Positions 1 through 9,569 of a DNA stretch of 64,000 nucleotides are shown here, piece by piece (within the stretch, counting starts at the first letter, position 1; the number at the start of each line of letters is the position of its first letter). The notes under the pieces are model-generated. The model saw nothing but the letters and a program-made list of their open reading frames with translations. It did not search any database and had not been told where the DNA came from. The position numbers and the translations under genes are program-made. Source of the DNA: Schauerella aestuarii (GTDB lineage Bacteria > Pseudomonadota > Gammaproteobacteria > Burkholderiales > Burkholderiaceae_B); assembly GCF_009866805.1 (NCBI RefSeq), contig NZ_SIZW01000041.1, forward strand, positions 682,001-746,000, given 5' to 3'.

Positions 1-2
1 CG

Positions 3-788
3 GGCGTGGTGCGCGTCAGCGACACGATGGCAGTACTCGCGGCACCGCTCACGCAACGCCACACCTACGACGATGTGACCGCTACGTTCGATCGGCTCGA
101 TACGCCGGCCGGCGTGCTGCGCATCGGTCTGGCGCATGGCAGTGTGACCGGCAAGCTGGATGAGGGCATCGACTCGGCCAATCCCATTGCCGCGGATCGC
201 GCAGTCACCGCCCGGTTGGATTACCTGGCGCTCGGCGACTGGCACGGCTGTCTGCGTCTGGACGGCCGCACCTGGTATAGCGGCACGCCCGAGCCCGAGC
301 GGTTTCGCGGCAACGATCCTGGCGATGTACTGATTGTCGGCATCGATGCGGCAGGCGCCGAGCCGGTTGTCGATCGTCTGCGCGTGGCGCGATATCGGTG
401 GCTATCCTGGCAGGCGCCCTTGCTGGTCGATGCCGATATCGACGCGCTGGCGCAACGGCTTGCCCCACTGGGCAGCGACGATGTGTTGCGGTTGGAGGTG
501 TCCGGATCGTTGACGCTCGCGGCATGGGAACGCCTGCAGGGCGTGCTGGGCGAGGCCGATGCGCGTGTGCGTGCGTTGCGCGCCGATACCACGCAAGTGG
601 TGTTGGCGCCGGATGCGCATGATCTTTCCACGCTCGGTCTGGATGGCTATGTGGCAGACGTGGCCAATGCCTTGCAGGCGATGCAGGCCGAGGGCGACCC
701 TGCAAAGGGCGAGACCGCGCGCGATGCCTTGCGCCTGTTGGTGCAGTTCCAGCAGGAAGCCACGCGCGCAGCCGGGAGCCCGGCATGA
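3..788 (+). CDS. Metallophosphoesterase of the YhaO/SbcD type, C-terminal part (5' end outside window)
   Basis: This frame is open from the first bases, so the gene starts upstream of the window and only about the last 260 residues are visible. The segment LDYLALGDWHG, followed by WYSGTPEPERF, matches the last metal-binding block and 'price-tag' loop of SbcD/YhaO calcineurin-like phosphoesterases (established family knowledge); the earlier metal-binding motifs are off the edge. The remaining C-terminal part resembles the capping region of DNA-repair exonucleases. The stop overlaps the start of the next gene in ATGA (785-788), so the two are translationally coupled. The partner is an SMC-like ATPase, which supports a YhaO-YhaN nuclease/ATPase pair working on DNA ends. 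The exact substrate cannot be read from the sequence. Confidence 0.8.
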   Translation, partial: GVVRVSDTMAVLAAPLTQRHTYDDVTATFDRLDTPAGVLRIGLAHGSVTGKLDEGIDSANPIAADRAVTARLDYLALGDWHGCLRLDGRTWYSGTPEPERFRGNDPGDVLIVGIDAAGAEPVVDRLRVARYRWLSWQAPLLVDADIDALAQRLAPLGSDDVLRLEVSGSLTLAAWERLQGVLGEADARVRALRADTTQVVLAPDAHDLSTLGLDGYVADVANALQAMQAEGDPAKGETARDALRLLVQFQQEATRAAGSPA

Positions 789-3511
789 AGATCACGCGCC
801 TGGCATTGGAAGAATTCCGGCAGTTTCGCACGCCCCTGGTGCTCGACGGGCTTACCGATGGCCTCAATATTTTTGTGGGCCCGAATGAGGCCGGCAAGAG
901 CACGGTTGCAGCAGCGTTGCGCGCCGCGTTTCTCGAACGCTTCAAAACCAAGATGGTGTCCGATTTGGCACCTTGGGGCATGGCGCAACCGCGGCCGTCC
1001 ATCGATGTCGATTTCGAGCAGGCGGGCTCGACCTATCGCTTGCGCAAAACGTTTCTCAATCGCGCGCGTTGCGAATTGACGATCGATGGCGAACGCCGTC
1101 TCGAGGGGGAGGCGGCCGAAGATGCATTGGCGCAGTTGCTGGGATACGAACTGCCGCTCAAGGGTCAAAGCAAATCCGAGCACGGTGGCATCCCGGGATT
1201 ACTGTGGATACAGCAAGGCAGCAGCCAGTCGATTACCGATGTGGCGGCCTATGCGGGTCAGCATTTGCGGGATGCGCTTACGCGCATCTCAGGCGAATTG
1301 ACGGCCAGCGATGGCGATCGGTTGTTCGACGCCGTCGCGGCCGCGCGCGGTGCCCTGCGCGACGCGCGCACTGGCCGACCCAAGGGGCTCTATCGCGAAG
1401 CCGAGGAGCAATGGGAGCAGGCGGGCTTGCGCGTGACGCAACTGCAGCAGGATCGCGCCGCGCTGGATCGCGATGTCGATCAGTTGGCGCAATTGCGGCA
1501 GAGCCAGGCCCGCCGGGCCGCCGCGCAACCCTGGGGGCAATTCGAACAGCAGGCGGCCGCCGCGCGCGAGCAACTGGCGCAAACCGAAACACTGAAGCAG
1601 CACGTCGAGGCGCTGGTGCGCGATACCGAAACCCTCCGGCAGCGGCAGGCGCTGGTGCAGGAACGCATGCAACGCGATCGTCGCGACCACGCCGAGCGCG
1701 ACGCGTTGCGAGTGCAAAGCGACGACGCCGCTGCGGCTATCGAAGGCGTGCGTCAAGCCGCGGCGCAGGCCGATGCGGCCCAGAGACAAGCCGCGGAGGC
1801 CGCATCGCTTGCGCGTGCCGAGCGTGATGCCGTGCACCAGCGTGCGGCGAGGCGTGAGTTGCTCGCGCGACGCGAGCGTGCAAGCGCATTGACGGCGCAG
1901 GTAACGGCGCAGCATCGTCAAGCCGCCGTGTTGCATGCGCAACTGACGGCATTGCAAGCCGAAACGGCTGGCGCCGCGATCACGCAAGCCGATATCGACG
2001 CGGTGCAAACGATCGAGCAATCCCTCTCGACGTGGGCGGCGCAGATGGGCGCGCTTGCGCCCAAAGTCACCTACCGTTTGCAGGATGGCGCGCCGGTCAC
2101 GATCGGGGGCGCAGGCGTCTCGGGCGAGGGTGAGTATGCCGTCGCATCGGCAACCGATATCGCCGTCGACGGCGTGGGCGTTTTTCATATCGTGCCCGGG
2201 GGCGCCGATCTTGACGCCTTGCGCGGCAAGGTCAGCGATGCGCAGCGCCGCCGTCAAGCGCTGTTCGATCGCATGGGCGTCGATAGTGCCGCAGCGGCCC
2301 AGGCGGCCTGGCTGCGGCAATCGAGCCGCACGCAGGATATCGCGCTTGCGCGACGCGCGCTCGCCATTCATGCGCCCAATGGGATCGACGCGTTGGCACA
2401 CGATCTGGCTGTGGCAAAAGCGGCGCAAGCCGAGCACGACCGGCAATGGTCGGCGATCGGCGCCGATCGCACGGCGGCAATCCCGGCGAGTGCATCTAAT
2501 GGGGCGCTGGCGTTTGGAGACGCGGTGTCGCCGGCGTCGACCGGTGTGCATGATTCCGCCGCCGCCGCCGCCGCCGACGCCGATGACGCCACCTTGCTGG
2601 CGCGCAGCGACGCTGCCGAGAAGCAGCTCGATGCCGCACGGCAAGCCGCCGCGCGTGCGGCGGGCACTGTCGAATCCGCAGTGTCCCGCGCCGAGTGGGC
2701 GAGCCGCCAATGGCGCGCCGCCTGCGATGCGCTCGACCACCCGGACCGCGTGCGTGAGCGCGAACAGGATGCCGTACTTGCAAGGGAAGCCGATGCGCAA
2801 TGGCAGGCGGCCACGCAGCAGGTGGCCCGTGCACAAGCCGAGCTCGCCGCGCGCCAGCCCGACCTGCTGGCTCAAGATCTGCGCCGTTTCGAGCAGTCGG
2901 CGCGCATCGCCCGCGAGGAGCACGACGCACAGCGCGAGCGCATCTTGCAATTGCAAGGACGTCTGGAGCAAGCCGGTGCGCAAGGCGTGGGTGAGGCGCT
3001 CGCTGCCGCCACTGCGGAGGTCGAGCGCCTGGCGCGTCGCCGTGATGAGCTCGCCCGCCGCGCCCGTGCACTCGATCTGCTGAGCGAGCTGCTGGGCGCG
3101 CAGCGCGAAGCGGCAACGCTGCGGCTGCAGGCACCGCTCGCGCGCCGGCTCAATCATTATCTGGGCTTGTGGTCGCCGGGCGCGGCCATTCGGCTGGACG
3201 ATCAACTCATGCCGGCGACCCTCGTACGGGGAGAGGCCAGCGACGCCTTGCGCAGCCTGAGCTTCGGCACCCAAGAGCAATTGGGCATTCTGGCGCGGCT
3301 GGCCTACGCCGATTTGTTGGCTGAAGCCGGACGGCCGACCTTATTGGTGCTGGACGACGCGCTCGTGCATACGGATGACGCGCGCCGACCGCTGATGAAG
3401 CGGGCCCTGTTCGATGCGGCCACGCGGCATCAGATTCTGATGTTTACGTGTCACGCCGAGGCTTGGCAGGATATGGGTTCGGCACAGCGTGTGCTGAGTG
3501 CCCACGTCTAG
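785..3511 (+). CDS. SMC-like AAA ATPase, YhaN/SbcC family
   Basis: A 908-residue protein with the layout of a Rad50/SbcC-type ATPase. An N-terminal FRQFR strand leads to a Walker A loop GPNEAGKS (residues 32-39). A long Ala/Gln/Arg/Glu-rich coiled-coil centre follows, and a C-terminal signature and Walker B appear near residues 840-870 (SFGTQEQLG, then TLLVLDDALVHTDD). No CxxC zinc-hook motif is visible in the coiled-coil centre, unlike SbcC/Rad50; the middle instead has a small globular insertion around residues 400-480 and an Ala/Asp low-complexity stretch near 590-600. It is coupled by ATGA to the upstream phosphoesterase and should form a nuclease complex with it. Assignment to YhaN rather than SbcC rests on the neighbour, the length and the missing hook. 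Confidence 0.85.
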   Translation: MKITRLALEEFRQFRTPLVLDGLTDGLNIFVGPNEAGKSTVAAALRAAFLERFKTKMVSDLAPWGMAQPRPSIDVDFEQAGSTYRLRKTFLNRARCELTIDGERRLEGEAAEDALAQLLGYELPLKGQSKSEHGGIPGLLWIQQGSSQSITDVAAYAGQHLRDALTRISGELTASDGDRLFDAVAAARGALRDARTGRPKGLYREAEEQWEQAGLRVTQLQQDRAALDRDVDQLAQLRQSQARRAAAQPWGQFEQQAAAAREQLAQTETLKQHVEALVRDTETLRQRQALVQERMQRDRRDHAERDALRVQSDDAAAAIEGVRQAAAQADAAQRQAAEAASLARAERDAVHQRAARRELLARRERASALTAQVTAQHRQAAVLHAQLTALQAETAGAAITQADIDAVQTIEQSLSTWAAQMGALAPKVTYRLQDGAPVTIGGAGVSGEGEYAVASATDIAVDGVGVFHIVPGGADLDALRGKVSDAQRRRQALFDRMGVDSAAAAQAAWLRQSSRTQDIALARRALAIHAPNGIDALAHDLAVAKAAQAEHDRQWSAIGADRTAAIPASASNGALAFGDAVSPASTGVHDSAAAAAADADDATLLARSDAAEKQLDAARQAAARAAGTVESAVSRAEWASRQWRAACDALDHPDRVREREQDAVLAREADAQWQAATQQVARAQAELAARQPDLLAQDLRRFEQSARIAREEHDAQRERILQLQGRLEQAGAQGVGEALAAATAEVERLARRRDELARRARALDLLSELLGAQREAATLRLQAPLARRLNHYLGLWSPGAAIRLDDQLMPATLVRGEASDALRSLSFGTQEQLGILARLAYADLLAEAGRPTLLVLDDALVHTDDARRPLMKRALFDAATRHQILMFTCHAEAWQDMGSAQRVLSAHV

Positions 3512-3557
3512 GGCCGCTCATGCAGGCCCGTTTTACTGTGCAACGACGGAGGTCTGT

Positions 3558-4373
3558 ATGGATCAACAGGGGCTCGATGGACGCATTGCGATCGTGACGG
3601 GCGGTGGCGCCGGAATTGGCGCAGCCAGTGCCATGGCGTTGGCGCAAGCCGGTGCCACGGTGGTGATCAATCACCGCCCGCGCGACTCGTCGCGGGAGGC
3701 AGCAGAAAAGCAGGTCGCCGCAATCGCGGAGCAGGGCGGCAGTGCGGTTGCCATGCCGGCCGACGTCAGCGACGAAGCGCAGATCGAAACGCTGTTTGCG
3801 CAGACGATCGAACGTTTCGGCAAGCTCGATATCCTGGTCAATAATGCCGGCATCGAAAAGCCAGCCGACTTCGACCAGATGACGCTGGCCGATTGGAACG
3901 CGGTCATGGACGTCAACCTGACCGGTCAATTTTTATGCGCGCGCGCCGCCGTGCGCCACTTCAAGACGCGCAAGCCCGATAACGGGGATGTGCGCGCGGT
4001 GGGGAACATCGTCTTCATCAGTTCGGTGCATGAAGTCATACCGTGGGCGTTCCAAACGAACTATGCTGCATCGAAGGGCGGCGTCATGTTGCTGATGAAA
4101 TCCCTGGCGCAGGAAGTCGCACCGTACAAGATTCGTGTCAACAGTATTGCCCCGGGCGCCATTCGCACCAAGATCAACAAGGAAGCCTGGGATTCGAAGG
4201 AAAAGCTGGCGGAACTGGTCAAGCTCATTCCCTATGGGCGTATCGGCGAGCCTGAAGACGTCGGCCGCGCCGTCCGCTGGCTCGCCAGCGACGATTCCGA
4301 TTACGTCACCGGCACGACCTTGTTCGTCGATGGCGGTATGACCCTGTATCCCGGCTTTCGCGGCGCAGGTTGA
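3558..4373 (+). CDS. Short-chain dehydrogenase/reductase, glucose 1-dehydrogenase-like
   Basis: A 271-residue classical SDR. The cofactor loop TGGGAGIG is at residues 14-21, NNAG follows the LDILVNNAGIE strand, and the catalytic Tyr169 and Lys173 lie in YAASKGG with an upstream ISS serine. The C-terminal block VTGTTLFVDGGMT is typical of the glucose 1-dehydrogenase (EC 1.1.1.47) and 3-oxoacyl-ACP-reductase-like group. The start at 3558 is chosen because ACGGAGG sits just upstream; an earlier in-frame ATG at 3498 overlaps the previous gene and lacks a ribosome site. Only 17 bases separate it from a GH15 gene, so glucose released by that hydrolase is a plausible substrate. The substrate is inferred from context and family resemblance and is not proven by any residue. 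Confidence 0.85.
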   Translation: MDQQGLDGRIAIVTGGGAGIGAASAMALAQAGATVVINHRPRDSSREAAEKQVAAIAEQGGSAVAMPADVSDEAQIETLFAQTIERFGKLDILVNNAGIEKPADFDQMTLADWNAVMDVNLTGQFLCARAAVRHFKTRKPDNGDVRAVGNIVFISSVHEVIPWAFQTNYAASKGGVMLLMKSLAQEVAPYKIRVNSIAPGAIRTKINKEAWDSKEKLAELVKLIPYGRIGEPEDVGRAVRWLASDDSDYVTGTTLFVDGGMTLYPGFRGAG

Positions 4374-4390
4374 TAAAGGAACCGTGAGTC

Positions 4391-6316
4391 ATGTCTCTCC
4401 CGCTCGAACATTATGGTGTTATCGGCAATATGCTGTCGGCCGCGCTCGTTTCGCGCGAGGGATCCATCGACTGGCTGTGTCTGCCGCATTTCAACTCGCC
4501 GGCTTGCTTCGCATCGTTGCTGGGCAATCAGGAAAACGGGCATTGGCGCATCGGTCCCAAGGATCGCCGCGCGAAGGTCACACGTCATTACGTACCGGGC
4601 ACCGCCGTGCTGGAGACGCGTTTCGAAACGGCGACCGGCGCGGTCACACTGATCGACTTCATGCCGCTTTCGGAAGATGAAGGGCACGTCGACGTGGTGC
4701 GGATCGTGCGCGCCGAGCATGGCCATGTCGATATGCAGATGGAACTGGCGCTGCGGTTCAATTACGGGCAAGTCGTGCCGTGGGTGCGCCGCCGCGATTA
4801 CGGGTTGAGCGCGATTTCGGGACCGGACGCGGTAGAGTTGCACACCAGCGTGCCCCTGGTGGGCCGCGATATGAAAACCCATGCCAGCTTCTCGGTGGCA
4901 GCGGGGCAAACGGTGCCGTTCACGCTCTCTTATCACCGGTCGCACCAGATCCCGCACTTCGTGCCCGACCGCAACGAAAGCCTGCAGCGCACGATCGGTT
5001 GGTGGCGCGAGTGGAGCAATCGCTGTGTGTGCGAGACGGATAACAAGGTCTGGCGCGAGGCGGTGGTGCGGTCGTTGATCACGCTGAAACTGCTGACGTT
5101 TCAACCCACGGGCGGCATCGTCGCAGCGCCGACCACATCACTACCCGAGGCGATCGGTGGCAACCGCAACTGGGATTACCGCTTTTGCTGGCTGCGAGAT
5201 TCGGCGCTCACCCTCTATGCGCTGCTGAACGCCGGCTATCGCGAAGAGGCGGAGGCATGGCAGCAGTGGCTGCTGCGCGCGGCATCGGGTCATCCCGATC
5301 AATTGCACATCATGTACGGCATTTCGGGCGAGCGCTGGCTTCCCGAGCACGAGGTGCCCTGGCTTGCGGGGTATGAAAACAGCAAGCCCGTGCGTATCGG
5401 CAACGAGGCGGCCGGTCAGCTGCAGCTGGATGTGTATGGCGAGCTGATCGGAACGCTCCATGTTGCACGCGAGGCGGAGTTGTCGCCCGTTGCCGAATCG
5501 TGGCGCCTGCAGAAGGTATTGCTGGCCAAGCTTGAAACGATCTGGCAGCAAGAAGACAACGGCATCTGGGAAGTGCGCGGTGCATCCCGGCATTTCACAT
5601 TTTCACGGTTGATGTGCTGGCTGGCGTTCGATCGGGCGGTCAAGTCGGCCGAGCATTTCAAACTGTCCGGCCCGGTGGCGCGATGGGCCACATTGCGCGA
5701 CACCATCCATGCCGATATCTGTGCCAACGGCTTCGACGAGAACAGCGGCACCTTCGTGCAGTATTACGGTGGCAAGGCGCTGGATGCCAGCCTGTTGATG
5801 ATCCCGATCAGCGGATTTCTTCCTCCCGACGATCCGCGGGTGATCGGTACCGTCAGAGCGGTCGAACAGCGCCTGATGCACAACGGGCTGCTGCTGCGCT
5901 ACGACACCACTGAAGTCGATGATGGATTGCGCGGGCAGGAGGGCGCCTTCCTGGCGTGCAGCTTCTGGTTGGCGGATGCCTACGTGATGCTTGGCCGCCG
6001 AGATGAAGCGTGCAAGCTTTTCGAGAAGTTGCTGTCATTGCGTAACGACCTGGGTCTGATGTCGGAGGAGTACGACACCGTGCGCCGTCGCCTGGTGGGT
6101 AATTTTCCGCAGGGCTTTTCGCATATCGGGCTCGTAAATACGGCCTATAACCTGATCCGGCAGCATGGGCCGGCGGCGCAGGCCGCGCAGGCGCAAGCCC
6201 CCGAGGGCAATGAGGTTTCCGATAATGAGCAGTCCGGAAGTAAACTCGCGGCGGTTTCCCACGCCCTCGATATCCGGCCAACCTCTCACATCGTGAACCA
6301 TGCAGGCACCAAATAA
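4391..6316 (+). CDS. Glycoside hydrolase family 15 protein (glucoamylase/trehalase-like)
   Basis: 641 residues. The start EHYGVIGNMLSAALVS and SREGSIDWLCLPHF is the N-terminal signature of bacterial GH15 proteins, which share an N-terminal beta-sandwich and a C-terminal (alpha/alpha)6 barrel. The barrel begins about residue 240 with NWDYRFCWLRDSALTLYALL, the conserved substrate-site block, and a late block GFSHIGLVNTAYNLI holds the typical acid-base region. No signal peptide is seen, so it should act in the cytoplasm. Family members include mycobacterial-type trehalases and alpha-1,4-glucosidases; the sequence alone does not decide between them. It lies between the SDR and a hybrid kinase whose start codon is inside its 3' end (17-base overlap), so all three are probably co-transcribed. 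Confidence 0.88.
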   Translation: MSLPLEHYGVIGNMLSAALVSREGSIDWLCLPHFNSPACFASLLGNQENGHWRIGPKDRRAKVTRHYVPGTAVLETRFETATGAVTLIDFMPLSEDEGHVDVVRIVRAEHGHVDMQMELALRFNYGQVVPWVRRRDYGLSAISGPDAVELHTSVPLVGRDMKTHASFSVAAGQTVPFTLSYHRSHQIPHFVPDRNESLQRTIGWWREWSNRCVCETDNKVWREAVVRSLITLKLLTFQPTGGIVAAPTTSLPEAIGGNRNWDYRFCWLRDSALTLYALLNAGYREEAEAWQQWLLRAASGHPDQLHIMYGISGERWLPEHEVPWLAGYENSKPVRIGNEAAGQLQLDVYGELIGTLHVAREAELSPVAESWRLQKVLLAKLETIWQQEDNGIWEVRGASRHFTFSRLMCWLAFDRAVKSAEHFKLSGPVARWATLRDTIHADICANGFDENSGTFVQYYGGKALDASLLMIPISGFLPPDDPRVIGTVRAVEQRLMHNGLLLRYDTTEVDDGLRGQEGAFLACSFWLADAYVMLGRRDEACKLFEKLLSLRNDLGLMSEEYDTVRRRLVGNFPQGFSHIGLVNTAYNLIRQHGPAAQAAQAQAPEGNEVSDNEQSGSKLAAVSHALDIRPTSHIVNHAGTK

Positions 6317-9300
6317 CAAAGAAAATACCGCGGTCAATGTACTGATCCTCGTTTTTTGCGGCGTCGTTTTTGCCGTCGATTGCGTGACGACCTTAGGCGT
6401 TGCCGTCTGGGTGTTCTATCTCGTTCCGTTGGTGCTGACGGTGCTGCAATCGCGTCGCGGCCTGCCCGTATTGACGGCGATGGCGATCATTGCACTGATC
6501 GCTCTGGGATACACGATCAAACCCGACGGCATTGGCGGCAACCTGCCGCTCTTGAATCGGGCAGCGGGATCGGTGGCGATTCTAGTGGTCGCCTGGCTGG
6601 CCGAGCGCGTGATCGGCGAGCGCAAGCAGGCGCGCCGGTTGTTGTGGCTGCAGTCGGGGCAAACGCAAGTGGGCATGAGTCTGCTGGGCGAGCCCGATGT
6701 GGATACCGCCGGCCGCGCCGTGCTGTCCACGTTGGCGCGCTACCTCAATGCCCAGATTGGCATCATGCAGCGGCTGGAACGCGGCGCTTTGGTGCCCGCC
6801 GGCACGTTCGGGATCGACGCCGAGGCGGTTGCCGCCGGGCAGGGAAGTTCGGGCAGCCATCTGGCCGCCGAGGTCGCCCGCAGCGGTGAGTCCATCATCG
6901 TGCGCGATCTGCCGGACCACTACGTGCGGGTGCAATCGATGCTGGGCGAGACAGCGCCCCGTCATCTGGTGGTGGTGCCCATCACGGTCGACAAGCGGCC
7001 CTTGGGTGTGATCGAGTTGGGCTTCGTGCAGCGCGACGCCCGTCTGGAAGACAAGCGCGAGTTTCTGGAACTGGTCGGCGAAACGGTCGGCGTGGCCATT
7101 CGCGCCGCCGCGTATCGCGAACATCTCAAGGCGCTCCTGGAGCAAACCCAACGCCAGAGCGAAGAGCTGCAGGTGCAGCAGGAAGAGCTGCGCGTCTCCA
7201 ACGAAGAGCTGGAGGAGCAGGGCCGGGCATTGCGCGAGTCGCAGGCCCGCCTGGAAAATCAGCATGCCGAACTTGAGCAGACCAATGTGCAGCTCGAGGA
7301 GCACACGCAACGACTCGACCGGCAGAAGCAGGATCTGCTGGCCGCGCAGCGCACGCTGCAGGTCAACGCGCAGGAGTTGACGCGTGCCAATCAATACAAG
7401 TCGGAGTTTCTGGCGAATATGTCGCATGAGCTGCGCACGCCGTTGAACAGTTCGTTGATCCTGTCGCAGATCCTGTCCGATGCAAAGTCCACATTGAGCG
7501 TGGAGCAAGTGCGCGAATATGCGCAAACCATCCATGCCTCGAATAACGATCTGTTGACGCTCATCAACGATATCCTGGATCTGTCCAAGATCGAGGCAGG
7601 CCATGTGGATATCGACGCCGAGCCGATGTCGATGGTGGGATTGCTCGAGCCGATGCGGCAGCAATTTGCGCCGATCGCGGCCGACCGCGGGCTGGCATTC
7701 ACGATCGAGATCGACGACGATGCGCCCACCTCGCTCGTGACCGATCGGCAGCGCCTGCAGCAGATTCTGAAAAACCTGCTCTCAAACGCCTTCAAATTCA
7801 CGGAGCAGGGCAGTGTGCGCTTGCGGGTGAAGCAGGGCGCGGCGGGCAAAGTCGCATTTGCCGTGCGTGACTCGGGCATCGGCATCCCCGACGCCCAGCA
7901 GCACGTGATCTTCGAAGCATTTCGGCAGGCGGACGGCACGACCAGCCGCAAATATGGCGGCACTGGCCTGGGGCTGTCGATTTCGCGCGAACTGGCGCGT
8001 CGTCTGGGCGGCGATATCGCCGTTCAGAGCACCGCTGGTGAGGGCAGTGTGTTCACGGTCCAGGTCGCGGTCGAACTTGAAACCGCAGCATCTGAGACGG
8101 ATGACGCTCAAGGCGATCGCGCGAGCGGTGCCGACACGGCCAACAGTGCGATCCGTGGGGCAGCGATGGCCTCACTCGAACCGATGTTGCGCCCAGCCGA
8201 TGGTGCACAAACGCGCCGCGACGGCGCCGCCGGTGCTGCGCATGCGAACGGCAATCTTGCGTCCACCTCGAGCGCACGCGGCAATGCAGGTTCGTTCGCT
8301 GGCGCGTTTTCGGTGCAGCCTGAGGCCGCGCCGCCCACCGTCGCCGAGCTGGCCCACACCGCGACGCAACGGGCTGCCGGTGCCAATATGCGGCGCGAGC
8401 GCCTGATTTTGCTGATCGAAGACGACGAGCGTTTTGCAGCCGTGATCCGCGATCTGGCGCGGGATCTCAATTTCGACTTCGTACACGCCATTTCCGGCGA
8501 CGAAGCGATGAAGCTGGCGCGCGAACTGGTGCCTGCCGGTATCCTGCTCGACGTCAATCTTCCCGATCAATCCGGGTTGAGCATTCTGGATCAGCTCAAG
8601 CGCGATCCGGAAACGCGGCATATTCCTATCCATATGCTGTCGGTCGAGGATCACACGCAGACGGCGCTCGAACTGGGTGCGATCGGCTATGCACTCAAAC
8701 CCGTGGCCCGCGACGAGCTGATGCAGGCGTTCGCCAAAGTCGAGGAAAAGCTTAAATCGGGTCCCAGGCGCGTACTGGTGGTCGAGGACGACGAGACGCT
8801 GCGTGAAAACATCACCTTGTTGCTGAAGGCCGAGGATGTGGAGATCGTCGGCGCGGCGACGGGTGCGGAGGCGCTGAAGCAGGTGTCTGAGCGCTCGTTC
8901 GATTGCGTGGTCATGGATCTGATGCTGCCGGATGCGTCCGGGTACGAGTTGCTCGAGCAAATGGCCAGCGGCGGAAAATATGCGTTTCCGCCGGTGATCG
9001 TCTACACCGGCCGGGCACTGAGCCGCGACGAAGAGCAGCGCCTGCGCCGCTATTCGCGTTCGATCATCATCAAGGGGGCGAAGTCGCCCGAGCGGTTGCT
9101 GGACGAGGTCAGCCTCTTCCTGCATCGTGTCGAAGCCACGCTGCCGCCCGACCAGCAGAAATTGCTGCTGCAGGCGCGGCAACGCGATACGGTATTCGAG
9201 GGCCGCAAGATTCTGCTGGCCGAAGACGATGTGCGCAATATCTTTGCCCTGTCGCGAATCCTGGAGCCGTTGGGCGCACAGTTGGTGATCACCCGCAACG

Positions 9301-9569
9301 GTCGCGAAGCAGTCGAATATCTGCAGGGCAACGGCGAGGCCGACCTGGTGCTGATGGATCTGATGATGCCCGAGATGGACGGCCTGACGGCCATGCGCCA
9401 TATCCGTCGCGACCGGCGTTTCGAGCAACTGCCCATCATCGCACTGACCGCCAAGGCCATGGCCGATGACCGGCGCAACTGCCTGGACGCGGGCGCCAAC
9501 GATTACATCGCCAAGCCGATCGACGTCGATAAGCTGGTGTCCCTGTGCCGCGTGTGGATGTCCAAGTAA
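6300..9569 (+). CDS. Membrane GAF hybrid histidine kinase with three receiver domains
   Basis: A 1089-residue sensor kinase. About four hydrophobic segments fill residues 10-105. A GAF-like domain follows at about 120-275, then a Glu/Gln-rich coiled coil (about 280-365). The HisKA H-box is FLANMSHELRTPL with the phospho-accepting His at 376. The HATPase has N and G boxes (NLLSNAFKF, GTGLGLSI). Three receiver domains lie at about 702-815, 822-940 and 968-1085, each with an acidic pair and a phospho-acceptor Asp (ILLDVNLPD, CVVMDLMLPD, LVLMDLMMPE). A Ser/Ala/Thr-rich linker separates kinase and receivers. The start overlaps the GH15 gene by 17 bases, and cheR begins immediately after its stop, so the cluster is coupled. 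The signal it senses is unknown. Confidence 0.92.
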   Translation: MQAPNNKENTAVNVLILVFCGVVFAVDCVTTLGVAVWVFYLVPLVLTVLQSRRGLPVLTAMAIIALIALGYTIKPDGIGGNLPLLNRAAGSVAILVVAWLAERVIGERKQARRLLWLQSGQTQVGMSLLGEPDVDTAGRAVLSTLARYLNAQIGIMQRLERGALVPAGTFGIDAEAVAAGQGSSGSHLAAEVARSGESIIVRDLPDHYVRVQSMLGETAPRHLVVVPITVDKRPLGVIELGFVQRDARLEDKREFLELVGETVGVAIRAAAYREHLKALLEQTQRQSEELQVQQEELRVSNEELEEQGRALRESQARLENQHAELEQTNVQLEEHTQRLDRQKQDLLAAQRTLQVNAQELTRANQYKSEFLANMSHELRTPLNSSLILSQILSDAKSTLSVEQVREYAQTIHASNNDLLTLINDILDLSKIEAGHVDIDAEPMSMVGLLEPMRQQFAPIAADRGLAFTIEIDDDAPTSLVTDRQRLQQILKNLLSNAFKFTEQGSVRLRVKQGAAGKVAFAVRDSGIGIPDAQQHVIFEAFRQADGTTSRKYGGTGLGLSISRELARRLGGDIAVQSTAGEGSVFTVQVAVELETAASETDDAQGDRASGADTANSAIRGAAMASLEPMLRPADGAQTRRDGAAGAAHANGNLASTSSARGNAGSFAGAFSVQPEAAPPTVAELAHTATQRAAGANMRRERLILLIEDDERFAAVIRDLARDLNFDFVHAISGDEAMKLARELVPAGILLDVNLPDQSGLSILDQLKRDPETRHIPIHMLSVEDHTQTALELGAIGYALKPVARDELMQAFAKVEEKLKSGPRRVLVVEDDETLRENITLLLKAEDVEIVGAATGAEALKQVSERSFDCVVMDLMLPDASGYELLEQMASGGKYAFPPVIVYTGRALSRDEEQRLRRYSRSIIIKGAKSPERLLDEVSLFLHRVEATLPPDQQKLLLQARQRDTVFEGRKILLAEDDVRNIFALSRILEPLGAQLVITRNGREAVEYLQGNGEADLVLMDLMMPEMDGLTAMRHIRRDRRFEQLPIIALTAKAMADDRRNCLDAGANDYIAKPIDVDKLVSLCRVWMSK

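Noticed and set aside
205-1183. Minus-strand frames near the left edge
   Set aside because: They are reverse frames of the YhaO/YhaN genes, without domains or ribosome sites.
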